The position numbers were made by a program, and so were the translations under genes. The notes below the pieces were generated by a model. It saw nothing but the letters and a program-made list of their open reading frames with translations. It was not told the origin of the DNA and did not search any database. Of a stretch of DNA of 64,000 nucleotides, positions 35,709 to 47,914 are shown one piece after another. Source of the stretch: Henckelia pumila (Eukaryota > Streptophyta > Magnoliopsida > Lamiales > Gesneriaceae); assembly GCF_033568475.1 (NCBI RefSeq), contig NC_133120.1, positions 17,155,425 through 17,219,424 of the forward strand, written 5' to 3'. Within the stretch, counting starts at the first letter, position 1. The number at the start of each line of letters is the position of its first letter.

Positions 35709-35802
35709 GCACTGCAAGAGAATCCTGCAGTTCACAGATGGAAAAGAGTGATTAAAATTGAAATAGAGAAAAACCAAATAAAACAAATTAAAATCTCAAT
35801 AT

Positions 35803-35820
35803 TCCCCGGCAACGGCGCCA
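35803..35820 (-). other. Primer-binding site (tRNA-Asp type)
   Basis: The minus strand reads TGGCGCCGTTGCCGGGGA six bases after the 5' LTR end. This sequence is the well-known primer site of Athila/Calypso elements. Confidence 0.88.
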
Positions 35821-35826
35821 AAAACT

Positions 35827-37274
35827 TGATCAATGGAATACTAACACTTAAATTTGCTCTAAAAATCTCTCAATTCCAGTCGAAATAATCGCAAGTGCAC
35901 GATTCAATTTATAATAAGATGTACTGAGTACGAGTATCGTCCTCAGGGACCAAACAATAATAATTTGTTTCTTTAATTTTTAACTACACAAAGTATCAAA
36001 AATTTGATTTTGGATTCTATCTAACATTTAACACTAAGAACTCAATGTAAATAATTCTAAATTTCACAATCACGAAACCAATTTGCACCACTAAAAGAAA
36101 TAACAATTTGAAAGTATTTTGTTGGAATTTCGGTTCACCTTCCCCCTAATTGAACTGGACGATTGGAACTTAATTAATGCGCATAAGTTTGACAAAAATC
36201 CCTGTAACATTGACACTCTCTCTCGAGGTTATGCCAAACTAATCAAATCAGTGAAACAATTAAATCTCTCTAATTATTTATAACGACCGATTGCTTTGCG
36301 TTCTATGAATTCTACAGCTTTCAACCTGGTGGTCTATGGCTATCAACATGTACTAAATACCATATCTCTATGCATATTTTAAGTCCATGGATTCTATCAT
36401 TCGTCCTAATTATGAACCTATCTCTCGACAGCAATTCACAATTTATGAATCTATGTTAAGGGTAGCTAATCATCAACATAGAGAAAAACACATGATAAAA
36501 TCAATTATAAACATAAATCAAATCTCAATACGTCTGGTGATTCAATCACACTACAGTGTTTTGGGGTTCGGATCCCCTTGATTCCAACAAAATATAAGTT
36601 TAGCTACTGAACGTCATTATAAAATTCAATCTAAAAACAATGCTTAACATAAAAATTCAAAAAAGATGAAGAGAAAAGCTCCCAACGGAGATGAGAAATC
36701 TTAAATATTCAGAGTCGCCTCCTCCTGTCTCTATGCGTGTGTCCAACCCTCAAAACTGTTTAATAACATCCTATTTATATGGCCCAAGAGTCCTCGTCAA
36801 ACCAATTACCCGAAATAAACTATTTCCCAAAATTACGTGCAGGCGCCCGAGCGGTAGAAAACAGCCGCCCGGGCGCCTGAGCTCTGCCTCGAGGGTTTTT
36901 CTTCAAACAAGAGTGCGCGCGAGCGGTAGAAAAGTGCCGCCCGAGCGCCTGAGCTCTGCCTCGAGGGTTTTTCTTCAAAGGGGAGTGCGCGCGGGCGGTA
37001 GAAAAGTGTCGCCCGAGCGCCTTGTCTTTTTCCAGAAATACAAAGTCCTTCTCTTGCTTTCCTCACGGCCGCATGCGTGCAACGCCTTCTCACTATAAAT
37101 CAGCATTTCCTAGTGATTTTCTGCAGTACAAATAAATAAACCAGAGGAGTGACTACAAACACAATAAAACAAAAAAACAGAACAAGAATGGTAAGGAACC
37201 GACACAATGTAACCGAAACGAATGCAAAACAAACACAAAACATGCAAAATAACGCACAAAAATGACTCCTATCA
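35827..37274 (-). repeat. 5' LTR of Athila-type element
   Basis: 1448 bp, starting TGATAGGAGTCA on the minus strand at 37274. Three hairpins (about 36841-37020) lie upstream of the TATA box (minus-strand ATATAAATAG, 36771-36780). It is nearly the same length as the 3' LTR (1449 bp) and differs by scattered substitutions. Confidence 0.9.
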
Positions 37275-37279
37275 GGATT

Positions 37280-37861
37280 TTTACTATTCCTTGCACAATT
37301 AGTTCTTCTTATTTTAATTATGCACTTTGCGATTTAGGATCTAGCATTAATTTAATGTCTTTGTCTGTTTTCAAGAGCTTAGGACTTGGTGAGGTGAAGC
37401 CCACAATGATCGCATTACAGTTGGCTGATAGATCTATTACATATCCGCTTGGAATCATTAAAGATGTTTTGGTAAAAATAGATAAGTTTATTTTTCCTGC
37501 GGATTTTGTGGTGTTGGATATGGAGGAAGATGGAAATATGTCATTGATATTGGGGAGACCGTTCTTGGCTACTGCTGAAGCAAATATTGATGTTAAGAAA
37601 GGAGAGCTGTCGATGGGAGTTGATGGTGAGAAAGTGATCTTTCATGTGTTCAATGAGGCTAACAATCCATCCACGGAAAAGGTGTTTATGATTAAAGAAT
37701 CAAAGAAGATGGAAAGTTGTCGTGCAGATGTTAGTGCTATAAAAGTGCCAAGAGAGAAGGATCCACCGGTGCTAAAGAAGAAGAAAAAGAATAGAAAGAA
37801 ACCAAAGATCAAGCGGATTGTAGAATATATTTGGAGGGTGAAGGAACAAGGAAAATCCTAA
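37280..37861 (+). pseudogene. Gag-protease end of Athila-like gag-only element
   Basis: It continues the frame broken at 25871. Protease region: YALCDLGSSINLMSLSVFKSL, then ILGRPFLATAEANIDVKKGE. The frame ends with a strongly basic tail (six Lys in KKKKKNRKKPK context) and TAA at 37859-37861, followed directly by the 3' non-coding region. No RT, RNase H or integrase follows, so this element encoded only gag and protease and depended on a relative. The closest named class is TR-GAG; here a protease-like region is retained. Confidence 0.75.
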
Positions 37862-39069
37862 AATAAAGCGGAACCGGGCTGAAAGCAGCATAGAGTCGGG
37901 CTATGGACTATAAACTAAGCGCTTTTTGGGAGGCAACCCAAGATTTTTTTTGTTATTTGCTTTATGTTGATTTGTTTTTTTTTTATTTTATTTTGTTGTT
38001 TTTAATATTTTGTGCATGTTGAGACTAGAAATCAATAATGATTTTGAGCTGTGTAGGGGAAAAAGTATGGAGCTGAAAGAGTTTAGGAGCCACCTTTGAT
38101 GAAAAGTTTTGAGTGATTAAGATGGTGTCAAGTACTGAAGCTTGGTGCCTAAGGTATGTGTCCCTTGTTTTTAATGAATATTGTACATTGAGAACAATGC
38201 ACAATTTAAGTTTGGGGGGATGTTTAAAAATTGTGAAAATCTGAAATTTTTTATGAGTTAGTTGGAGTTGAAGGCATGATGTTGTAATTATGTTGGCCTA
38301 TGATGAAAATAATTTTTGGTGTTAAAAATGTCAATGCTAGCTATATTTAATCTTGAGTTTTCACTCATATGCACTATGTCTTGATTGTCTAGAACCTAGT
38401 GAATAGAGAAACTTTGTGATATTGTGAGTGAATTGGATGATTTGATTCTTAACTTTGGTGATTTATACTTGAAACCGAGATAGACTTTTACAAGCTTAGA
38501 AATGATTTAGGCAAAATTTTTATTGAATGATGAAAAGTTGCCAAAGCAACATAAAATTTTTTTGTTAAAACAAACTCCATCCGGGCCTGGAAAGGGATTG
38601 AAATTCTAATCACCAATCCAAGGCTATGTTTGCAGAAAAAATGGGGTTGATGCTTCATCCGAGCTATAGACGAGGGGATTGAAATCCGAATCCTATCTTT
38701 AGTTATAGCTAAGTTTGCGGGTAATTTATGGGGCTAAAATAAATTTGGATGCAAAATCCAGCGATGTTATGAAAAATCTTTGATATAACTTGAAAAATCC
38801 TTTTGATCTTAGTGAGTAGAAGTTGAACATGGTGGAGACTGTTTTGAAACTAGAGAGCGGAGTTGATGATTCTATGAAACAAACTTGTTGCACTAGTGTA
38901 TCGAAAGCGAGGAGGATAGACAAGATTGGTGAATCACACACGCACGAGAACTCTTGAGAATATTAGCCTACATGTGTATTTAATCTTGGAATGTAAAAAT
39001 TCGGAGGCTAACTATATTGCTCATTATTGTTTTGCTCAGGACTAGCAAAAGTCTAAGTTTGGGGGAATT
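37862..39069 (+). other. 3' non-coding region of gag-only element
   Basis: No gene. It holds the hairpin TTGGGAGGCAACCCAA (37926-37941, stem TTGGG/CCCAA), then ATTGAGAACAATG followed by TTTAAGTTTGGGGGG (about 38180-38222), and the polypurine tract AAGTTTGGGGGAATT (39055-39069) before the LTR. Two G-rich tracts about 850 bp apart resemble the arrangement in the Athila-type element nearby. Confidence 0.65.
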
Positions 39070-40544
39070 TGATAAGTGCAATTTATGCACTTAATTTATA
39101 TATGATTTTTCTTGACTTTTGTGATGTATCGAGTGAATATTATGTGTATTAGTTGTTGTTTTTGTGAGTTGCAAGGATTGACGCAAAAGTAGCAAGAAGA
39201 AGCAGAATGATGCATTATGGAGTATCAACTTCAGAAAATTACTGGAAATTATTTAGGCATCAAAATCAAATCTCTACCGTTCAGAATATATTTTAGGATT
39301 TTTGAAGCTACTGTCAAAATTTCAGCTCAATCCGACGGTTAGATTGAGAGATATGATTTTTTGAAAACTGTCGCGCGATGCAGAATTTTTAACCCGAGAG
39401 GCATGCGCGGGCGCGCCTCATTCACGCGCGGGCATGCGTCAGGGCAAATTTTGAGCATCCGGAGACAGAGAGTCATGCACGGGCGCCCCTCTCTTCAGGC
39501 GCGGGCGCGCCATCGCGAAAATCAGTTTTTTGGGTTTTTCGGGAAGGAAACCTTTGAACTTTTGTGGGCTTTTATTTATTGGATTTGAAGCACATATCAA
39601 AGGGAGTTTTTTGCACACAATTGAAAAAAAAGCTGCCGCACATCAGAGGAGAATCAAGGATCGATCGAGAGAAGATTTTGGAGACTTTGGAAGAGAAAAT
39701 TCTGCACAAGTTGGAAGAACATCAAAGAACAAAGGTGAAGTTAGATCGTCCGGACACGGAAGATCAAATATTTGGATTTGTTTTCTTTCTCTTGAATTTA
39801 TATTATTTATTTGATGTCTAGTTTCATGAATATGAATTGGTTTCAACTATTTTTGAGTATGAACTAAACTTTATATGTCTAGAGGTTGATGTAGCCTGGT
39901 CAAGACATGTTTATGAATTTTTTATTTTATTAAATTGAGTTCTTCTAAATTAATTGTGATTCCAGTTTTGATAGTCTTTTCAATTTACTGGCCATAAATT
40001 GATTTGTCATATTTATTTAGAAACCGGCACTCGGGAGAGGGGATTTAGAATAGGATCAATAGAATTCACACTATTAATTGTTTATTTATCTCGAAAGAGT
40101 TTATAACTTTAATAGAGCCTAGAAAGAACATTATTTTATACATATCACTACACGTAAATTCTCAATAGGGATATTAGAATTGATCGGTGGTTGATACACT
40201 CTATTTGATACTCGGGAGAGGGAAATAGTATAATCTATGTGTTCTTGGTTATTAATTGAAATGAACTCATGAAAATAGATTAATTAGGAATAAACATTGT
40301 CGAGACTAGGTGAAATCAAAACCTCTAGACTATTTCTCTCTGATTGACAATCTCTTAAGAATTTTGTGTGTGCGCGCTTTGCAAACTTCATTATTTATTT
40401 AATTTGTCAACAATTCTCTAAAGTTTGATTTTCTAGATAAAATTAAGACTATTTTAATTACAAGTATTGAATATTTTCAAATTACTCCTTGTGGGATCGA
40501 CACTCTCTCTTTCACTATATTAAAACTTGACACTCGTACGCTTG
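39070..40544 (+). repeat. 3' LTR of gag-only element, interrupted
   Basis: It starts TGATAAGTGC after the polypurine tract. It breaks at 40544, where the second plus-strand Gypsy is inserted, and resumes at 47893 (CTTGCGAGTAATTTTCACAACA). The GC-rich motif block is at 39401-39510 and a TATA-like TTTATTTATT at about 39567-39578. Confidence 0.8.
39401..39510. repeat. Two GC-rich motif units 72 bp apart
   Basis: CATGCGCGGGCGCGCC starts at 39402 and CATGCACGGGCGCCCC at 39474, exactly 72 bp later. Each is followed by a GCGCGGGC copy. This is not a clean hairpin, but it has the same spacing and place upstream of a TATA-like box as the hairpin arrays in the other LTRs. Confidence 0.55.
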
Positions 40545-41892
40545 TGTAGTAACCCGCAATTAATCAAGGTAATTAAGGTAATTAATTACTAAATTATGCC
40601 TAAATAGTCCAAGATAAATCGGACGGTCCGAAGAGGAGTTTGGACGGTCCGAAGTGGATCGGAAGCTCCGTGCCAAGATCGGAGGCTCCGATCGAGATCA
40701 GAAGCTCCGTCGGCAAGATCGGAAGCTCCGATCTGGATCAGGGCACACGTCATCGTTTACGTCAGCAAGGTGATGTCATGGCTGACGTAATATTGAGCGA
40801 TCGGACGCTCCGAAGGTGCGATCGGAGGTTCCAATCAAGTTCGGATGGTCTGAACGGGGTTCGGAGGTTCCGATCGCCGTCTATAAATAAGGGGCCCGAG
40901 CCCTCATTCTGTGCACCAATTTCCCTCCTCTCCTCTGGTTTTCGAACCTTATTACTTAGATCTACGGAGTTCTAGGCATCCTATTGGGAATCCGGAAGTT
41001 GCCTAGCGATCCCGGCGTCGTAGCGGAGGTGTGCCTAAGTTTTGAGGCGATTCTACGCCAGCGGGCTGACGACGGACGAAGGTATAATTTGGCTTCCTAA
41101 AAATATTTAGGAGTATGAAATAGCTTAGTTAAGGCTTTTAAAGCGTTTATAGTGATACATGGACTTTTGCATGTGTAGACGCAGTAGAGCAGACTTGTAG
41201 GCTTTGGACTTAGACGGGCGTGCTAGGAGTTGACCTGCAGTGTTAGAGGTACGTAAGTACTGACCGAGATAGCCGGCATGATATTTATACATATGTGTGT
41301 GATGCATGATGTATGTGCTGTATTGGCTATGTTTTACTGTTTTTAGCACATGCATATGTTTTTACGGAGACTGCATCGGGTATGATGTGAGTCATGACAG
41401 TTTCCATCAGTCGAGGCGATTCTTCCTGAGGATTCGTGTCTTGGGAATATACGAGTACCACGCGGAGTCACTCTCTTGCCCGGTACAGTGTATTCCAGGC
41501 GCCATGAGTAAAGTGATTTAACCCTGATTTTTAAAGTCATGTGCATGCTCATATCTGTATTTATATCATTGCTTCCGTATTGAGCGTAGTCGCTCACGCC
41601 CTTTATGTTTCGTGTTTTGGGACACCTTGTGGCAAGTCAGGTCTGAGGCTGGACGGTCCCGGTGGTTCCCAGCAGGGTTGAGGTTGCTACCGTGCAGAGG
41701 TAGTTGGTTAGGGATTCTGATACCCTAATTTCGATTTGGTTGTATAAAGAATTATACACTGTTTCTATCGTCGGTTGTATTCTGCTGATTGGATTTGTTG
41801 TACTTTGGAATTATCCGCTATTTAACGCTTTATTTATTGTTGCTTGCGCTAATCACTCTGATTAGGTAGTGGATCCGGGTAGGGTTGCTACA
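40545..41892 (+). repeat. 5' LTR of second Gypsy
   Basis: 1348 bp, TGTAGTAACCCGC...GGGTTGCTACA. Palindromes of the TCGGAnnnTCCGA kind start at about 40619, 40640, 40659, 40679, 40698 and 40719 (steps 19-21 bp), with more at about 40800-40873, then TATA CTATAAATAA near 40880-40890. It is 21 bp longer than the 3' LTR because of one extra palindrome unit. Confidence 0.9.
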
Positions 41893-41896
41893 TTTA

Positions 41897-41909
41897 TTGG
41901 TATCAGAGC
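41897..41909 (+). other. Primer-binding site (initiator tRNA-Met type)
   Basis: TTGGTATCAGAGC lies four bases after the LTR end, complementary to the tRNA-iMet 3' end. Confidence 0.85.
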
Positions 41910-41967
41910 GCATTGCAACTGGGAATTAGTAAAGCGGATTTTAAGAGTTGTCTGTTGTTATTGACAG

Positions 41968-44900
41968 ATGGCAGATGATGATTATGAGAGTCAGGCTAGC
42001 AGTGGTCGTTGGGGTGATCCACCAAGGAGACATCACCATATACATCATCATGAAGATCATAGGCGTTTTAGTATGAACCGTTTTCTTCAGATGGCTCCTA
42101 AGCCATTGGTAGGTGGCGAGGCTCCTGCAGTTGCTGAGGACTGGTTGGAGCGTATGGAGAGTTGTTTTCGGGAGTATCAGTGTACTGAAGCCCAGAAGAT
42201 GGAGACTTTAGCTTTTGTTCTAGAGGGAAATGCGAAGAGGTGGTGGAGAGCTACTTCTACTCCGTTGATTGCCGTCAAGGGTACAGCTACTTGGGCTGAG
42301 TTTAAGTCTTCCTTCGAGAAGCATTACTTTCTTCCAGCTTTGCGTCAGACGAAGGCGAGCGAGTTGCTGAGTTTGCGATAGGGTACTATGACCATTGATG
42401 AGTACCAACAGAAATTCTTTGAGCTTCTTTCTTTCAGTCCCCATATTGCGAGTAGCTCAGAGACGATGCACGATCTATTTCTTCAGGGCCTTAACCCTGA
42501 CATTCATCAGTTGGTTGTCGTGGGCAGAGAGAGGAACTTCGAGAATTTGGTGAACAATTGTCACCAGGCAGAGGACAGTCTGCAGAGGAACAGGACTTTC
42601 GGATCTTCTGCATCCAGACCATCTAGCTCTTTGGGTCCAAGGGCCCAGTCTTTTAAGAGACAGGGTGGTACTTCTTCTTCTTCTTTCGGATCTGGCGGTG
42701 TTCATCGTTTTGGTGATTCACGACATTGTCGTCAGTGCAAACGGAAGCATCCCCCAGGACCGTGTCCTCATATCACTGGTGTTTTTTTTCAGTGCGGCCA
42801 GGAGGGTCACATGAAGAGAGATTGTCCCACTTTGGCCGGTACAGTGAGTGGTTCGGGGAGTGTTGGTGGTTCTCAGACCACTATCTATCAGCCACCGCAG
42901 TATCAGCAGCACCCTTCGCCGCAGCAGCGTCAGCAGTCGCAGCCATCGCACCGACATCATTCTCAGTCTTCTTCGAGAGGACAGTCATCGCGCCCGCGTG
43001 CTCAGGAGCAGGTGTTTGCGCTGAACCAGGAGCAGGCTCAAGCAGATAGTGAGAACATGATTGCAGGTACTTTTAGTTTGTGCGGTTTTCCTGCTTATCT
43101 TTTTATCGATACCGGTGCTTCGCATTCATTCATATCAGCTCGGTTTGTTAAGAGGCATAGATTACCTTTTGTTTCCTTAGACGTCTTGTTAGCGGTTTCA
43201 ACTCCGATGGGTCAGGAAGTCTTAGCTAAGCGTCTTGTTTTGGGTTGTATTTTGGGATTTGAGGGACATCTGTTGAGCGCTAACCTAATGATTTTAGCGA
43301 TGGATGACTTTGATGGTATCATCGGGATTGATCTTCTGACTTCATATCGAGCGGTAGTGGATTGCTACCAGATATTTGTCCAGTTTCGCCCCGAGGCTGA
43401 GGATTCTTGGTATTTCTATGGTGAGGGAGCGCGACCCCCGATGCCAGTGGTTTCTGCTCTGAAAGCCCGACGTGCTTTAGAGTCTGGCGGGGAAGGCTAC
43501 CTGATCTATGCGATTGATGCATCCTTAGAGGGTCCAGACATGGAGGAGATGCCAGTAGTCAGTGAGTTTCCGGATGTGTTTCCCGACGAGATTCCAGGGT
43601 TACCACCTGTGTGAGAGATCGAGTTTGGCATTGACTTGTTGACAGGGACAACGCCGATTTCCCGAGCACCGTACCGATTAGCTCCATCTGAGATGCGAGA
43701 GTTGCAACAGCAGTTGCAGGATCTTGTTGATAAGGGCTACATTCGACCCAGTGTTTCACCTTGGGGAGCCCCGGTTCTATTCGTCAAGAAGAAGGATGGT
43801 TCGATGCGTTTGTGCATTGACTATCGTCAGTTGAACAAAGTGACAGTAAAGAACAAGTATCCTCTCCCGCGGATTGACGATCTGTTTGATCAATTGCAGG
43901 GTACTTCTATCTATTCCAAGATCGACTTGCGTTCTGGGTATCATCAGTTGCGAGTTAGAGACGAGGATGTTTCAAAAACAGCATTTCGTACTCGATATGG
44001 GCACTATGAGTTCTTAGTGATGCCATTTGGTCTGACGAATGCTCCAGCTGTTTTCATGGATTTGATGAACAGGGTTTTTCGAGAGCTCTTGGATAAGTTC
44101 GTTGTAGTGTTCATCGATGACATCCTTGTGTATTCTCGTAGCATGGATGAGCATGCCTTTCATCTTCGTACTATTTTACAGACCTTGCGAGAGCATCAGT
44201 TGTATGCTAAGCTCAGCAAGTGTGACTTCTGGATTGACCGAGTTGTGTTTCTTGGTCATGTCATTTCTAGAGATGGAGTATCAGTGGATCCTATCAAGAC
44301 AGAGGCTATTCTTAATTGGTCGCGCCCGACGACAGCATCTGAGATTCGTAGTTTATTGGGTTTGGCCGGATACTATCGTCGATTCGTGGAGAATTTCTCT
44401 CAGATAGCCAGGCCTTTGACACAGTTGACGCGAAAGGATGTTTCTTTTGAGTGGTCTTCCGCGTGCGAAGACAGTTTTCGTGAATTGAGACGTCAATTGA
44501 CGACTGCTCCAGTGCTATCCTTGCCGACTGGATCTGGTGGTTTCGTAGTCCACAGCGATGCCTCTCTTCAGGGTTTGGGGTGTGTGTTGACTCAAAATGG
44601 GCATGTGATTGCCTATGCCTCCAGGCCAATAAAGACTCACGAGGGGAATTATCCCGTACATGATCTAGAGCTTGCAGCCATTGTCTTTTCTCTGAAGATA
44701 TGGCGTCATTATTTGTACGGTGAACGATTCCAGATTTTTACTGATCATAAGAGTTTGAAGTACCTGTTCACTCAGGCAGAGTTGAACATGCGACAGCGCC
44801 GTTGGATGGACTTGCTGAAGGACTATGATTGCGAAATCAATTACCATCCAGGATCTTCTAATCTGGTTGCTGATGCGCTTAGTCGCAAGATTTATTTGAG

Positions 44901-46445
44901 TTCCCTTCATACCAGTGCAGTGTCATGAATGGTCGAAGAGTGTTGTTCCTTGGGTTTCACTTTCCGTCATAAGAAGGAACAACAGGGAGTTCGTGTTGCG
45001 TCTGTGCTTGCCGAGCCAGCCTTGTATAGACGTATTCGTGAGGCACAGGGTGTTGATCCCAAGATGCAGAGATTAGCCCGATTCACTGAGGGTGAGAATT
45101 CAGCTGGTTTCCATTTTCAGGCGGATGGTTTGTTGTGTCTTTCTGGCCGTGTGGTTGTGCCTGATGATTCCACACTTAGAGACGAGATCTTATCGCAAGC
45201 TCATCATAGTAGGTTCTCAGTACATCCTGGCAGCATGAAAATGTACAAGGATCTACGTACTCGATTTTGGTGGAAAGGAATGAAGCACAACGTTTACCAG
45301 TTCGTGTCCCGATGCCTTGTGTGTCAGCAGGTCAAGGCAGAGTATCGTCGATTCGGAGGTCTACTTCACAATCTTGATATTCCTGAGTGGAAGTGGGAGC
45401 ATGTGACGATGGACTTTGTCACCCACTTGCCTATGTCTTCCAGGAATTGCGACGCGATTTGGGTTTTTGTTACCGATTGTCGAAATCCGCGCATTTCTTA
45501 CCATATAACCGGGATTTCACCTTCGACAGGATGGCACGGCTGTATGTGCAAGAAATTGTCCGTTTGCATGGTATTCCACTGAGTATTGTGAGCGACAGAG
45601 ATCCTCGTTTCACCTCAAGATTTTGGGGGAGTTTTCAGCGTGCTCTTGGTACCACTTTGAGTTTGAGCACAGTGTATCATCCAGAGACTGATGGACAATC
45701 GGAGAGGACTATCCGTACTCTCGAGGACATGCTTCGAGCTATCGTAATGGATTTTGGCCCAGCATGGCACGATCATTTGCCATTAGTGGAGTTCGCTTAT
45801 AACAATAGCTACCATAGCAGCATTGGTATGGCACCATTTGAGGCTCTTTATGAACGTCGTTGTCGTACACCTTTGTTTTGGGACGAGGTTGGTGAGCGGC
45901 AGGTGGAGGGTCCTCAGATGATTCAGCAGATGACTGATGCAGTAGAATTAATCCGACGCAGGATTAAGGCATCCCAGGATCGACAGGCTAGCTACGCGAA
46001 GACTCACCGCAGGCCACTTTATTTTGAAGAAGGAGAGTACATATTCTTGCGTGTATCACCTTTCCGGAAGGTGATGAGGTTTGGTATCAAGGGTAAGTTG
46101 TCACCAAGATTTATTGGTCCTTTCGAGATTCTCGAGAAAGTTGGAGACGTGGCTTATCGTCTAGCCTTGCCACCGAATCTTTCGAAGATTCATGATGTGT
46201 TTCACGTGTCTTTGTTGAGACAGTACGTGGCGGATCAGTCCCACATCTTGCGTCCGACTGAGGTGCAACTAGACCACGATTTGTCATATGTGGAGAAACC
46301 TCTCAGGATTCTCGACAGGAAGGACAAGGTGCTTCGTAACAAGCACATACCGTTGGTGATGGTACAGTGGCAACGTAGAGGTACAGAGGAAGCTACTTGG
46401 GAGTTGGAAAGTAGGATGTTAGCCGAGCACCCCGAGTTGTTTTAA
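41968..46445 (+). pseudogene. Gag-pol of second Gypsy, with three stops and a frameshift
   Basis: Gag starts at ATG 41968. Blocks: gag N-terminus to TAG 42379-42381; rest of gag, CCHC knuckle (FQCGQEGHMKRDC, with the first Cys replaced by Phe) and protease DTGASHSF to TGA 43612-43614; RT (FIDDIL) and RNase H to TGA 44926-44928; integrase HHCC and core, shifted by a one-base loss near 45471; then integrase C-terminus and chromodomain-like tail (EATWELES) ending at 46445. Comparison with 5473-9888 shows the first two stops stand where the relative has CAG and CGA codons; the third also fits a CGA origin. The Phe for Cys in the knuckle is a further lesion. It once encoded all enzymes for transposition and is now dead. 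Confidence 0.87.
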
Positions 46446-46532
46446 GATTTTTTACTCTATTGTATCGAATGTATATTGTTCAGTTGTAATAAGAGAATTA
46501 ATTTTGCGTTCTATGTATTCCTTAAAATGTAA

Positions 46533-46565
46533 TTTCGAGGACGAAATTTCTTAAGTGGAGGAGAA
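46533..46565 (+). promoter_or_regulatory. TTTCGAGGACGAAA motif and polypurine tract
   Basis: The palindrome at about 46533-46547 is followed by AAGTGGAGGAGAA (46553-46565), abutting the 3' LTR. The arrangement is the same as at 2733-2765. Confidence 0.78.
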
Positions 46566-47892
46566 TGTAGTAACCCGCAATTAATCAAGGTAATTAAGGT
46601 AATTAATTACTAAATTATGCCTAAATAGTCCAAGATAAATCGGACGGTCCGAAGAGGAGTTCGGACGGTCCGAAGTGGATCGGAAGCTTCGTGCCAAGAT
46701 CGGAGGCTCCGATCGAGATCGGAAGCTCCGATCTGGACCAGGGCACACGTCATCGTTTACGTCAGCAAGGTGACGTCATGGCTGACGTAATATTGAGCGA
46801 TCGGACGCTCCGAAGGTGCGATCGAAGGTTCCGATCGAGTTCGGATGGTCCGAATCGGGTTCGGAGGTTCCGATCGCCGTCTATAAATAAGGGGTCCGAG
46901 CCCTCATTCTGTGCACCAATTTCCCTCCTCTCCTCTGGTTTTTGAACCTTCTTACTTAGATCTACGGAGTTCTAGGGATCCTATTGGGAATCCGGAAGTT
47001 GCCTAGCGATCCCGGCGTCGTAGCGGAGGTGTGCCTAAGTTTTGAGGCGATTCTACGCCAGCGGGCTGACGACGGACGAAGGTATAATTTGGCTTCCTAA
47101 AAATATTTAGGAGTATGAAATAGCTTAGTTAAGGTTTTTAAAGCGTTTATAGTTATGCATGGACTTTTGCATGTGTAGATGCAGTAGAGCAGACTTGTAG
47201 GCTTTGGACTTAGACGGGCGTGCTAGGAGTTGACCTGCAGTGTTAGAGGTACGTAAGTACTGACCAAGATAGCCGGCATGATATTTATACATATGTGTGT
47301 GATGCATGATGTATGTGCTGTATTGGCTATGTTTTACTGTTTTTAGCACATGCATATGTTTTTACGGAGACTGCATCGGGTATGATGTGAGTCATGACAG
47401 TTTTCATCAGTCGAGGCGATTCTTCATGAGGATTCGTGTCTTGGGAATATACGAGTACCACGCGGAGTCGCTCTCTTGCCCGGTACTGTGTATTTCAGGC
47501 GTCATGAGTAAAGTGATTTAACCCTGATTTTTAAAGTCATGTGCATGCTCATATCTGTATTTATATCATTGCTTCCGTATTGATCGTAGTCGCTCACGCC
47601 CTTTATGTTTCATGTTTTGGGACACCTTGTGGCGGGTCAGGTCTGAGGCTGGACGGTCCCGGTGGTTTCCAGTAGGGTTGAGGTTGCTACCGTGCAGAGG
47701 TAGTTGGTTAGGGATTCTGATACCCTAATTTCGATTTGGTTGTATAAAGAATTATACACTGTTTCTATCGTCGGTTGTATTCTGCCGATTGGATTTGTTG
47801 TACTTTGGAATTATCCGCTATTTAACGCTTTAATTATTGTTGCTTGCGCTAATCACTCTGATTAGGTAGTAGATCCGGGTAGGGTCGCTACA
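46566..47892 (+). repeat. 3' LTR of second Gypsy
   Basis: 1327 bp, nearly identical to 40545-41892 apart from scattered substitutions and the missing 21-bp palindrome unit near 46715. It ends GGGTCGCTACA. Confidence 0.9.
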
Positions 47893-47914
47893 CTTGCGAG
47901 TAATTTTCACAACA
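47893..47914 (+). repeat. End of interrupted LTR of gag-only element
   Basis: CTTGCGAGTAATTTTCACAACA completes the LTR broken at 40544 and has the typical end phrase of Athila/Tat LTRs. The exact last base (47911 or 47914) is uncertain. Copia gag sequence follows at once. Confidence 0.55.

Larger units (their letters stand above)
25872..37274 (-). mobile_element. Athila-type Ty3/Gypsy element with env-position ORF
   Basis: An 11,403-bp minus-strand element: 5' LTR 35827-37274, tRNA-Asp-type primer site 35803-35820, gag/protease, RT/RNase H, integrase, a third ORF in the env position, and 3' LTR 25872-27320. The flanks GGAGT (25867-25871) and GGATT (37275-37279) are a 5-bp target duplication with one mismatch. 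Length, primer type, LMDD-type RT motif and the extra 3' ORF point to the Athila/Tat branch. All ORFs are interrupted by stops or frameshifts, so it cannot move on its own. Confidence 0.88.
40545..47892 (+). mobile_element. Second Gypsy chromovirus, full length but decayed
   Basis: A 7348-bp plus-strand element: 5' LTR 40545-41892, tRNA-iMet-type primer site 41897-41909, gag-pol 41968-46445, polypurine tract 46553-46565, 3' LTR 46566-47892. The flanks are CTTG on both sides (40541-40544 and 47893-47896), a 4-bp duplication; a 5-bp reading does not match. It is a close relative of 4024-11286, sharing protein and LTR architecture, but is clearly a different subfamily. Three stops and one frameshift inactivate its polyprotein. 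Confidence 0.88.
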
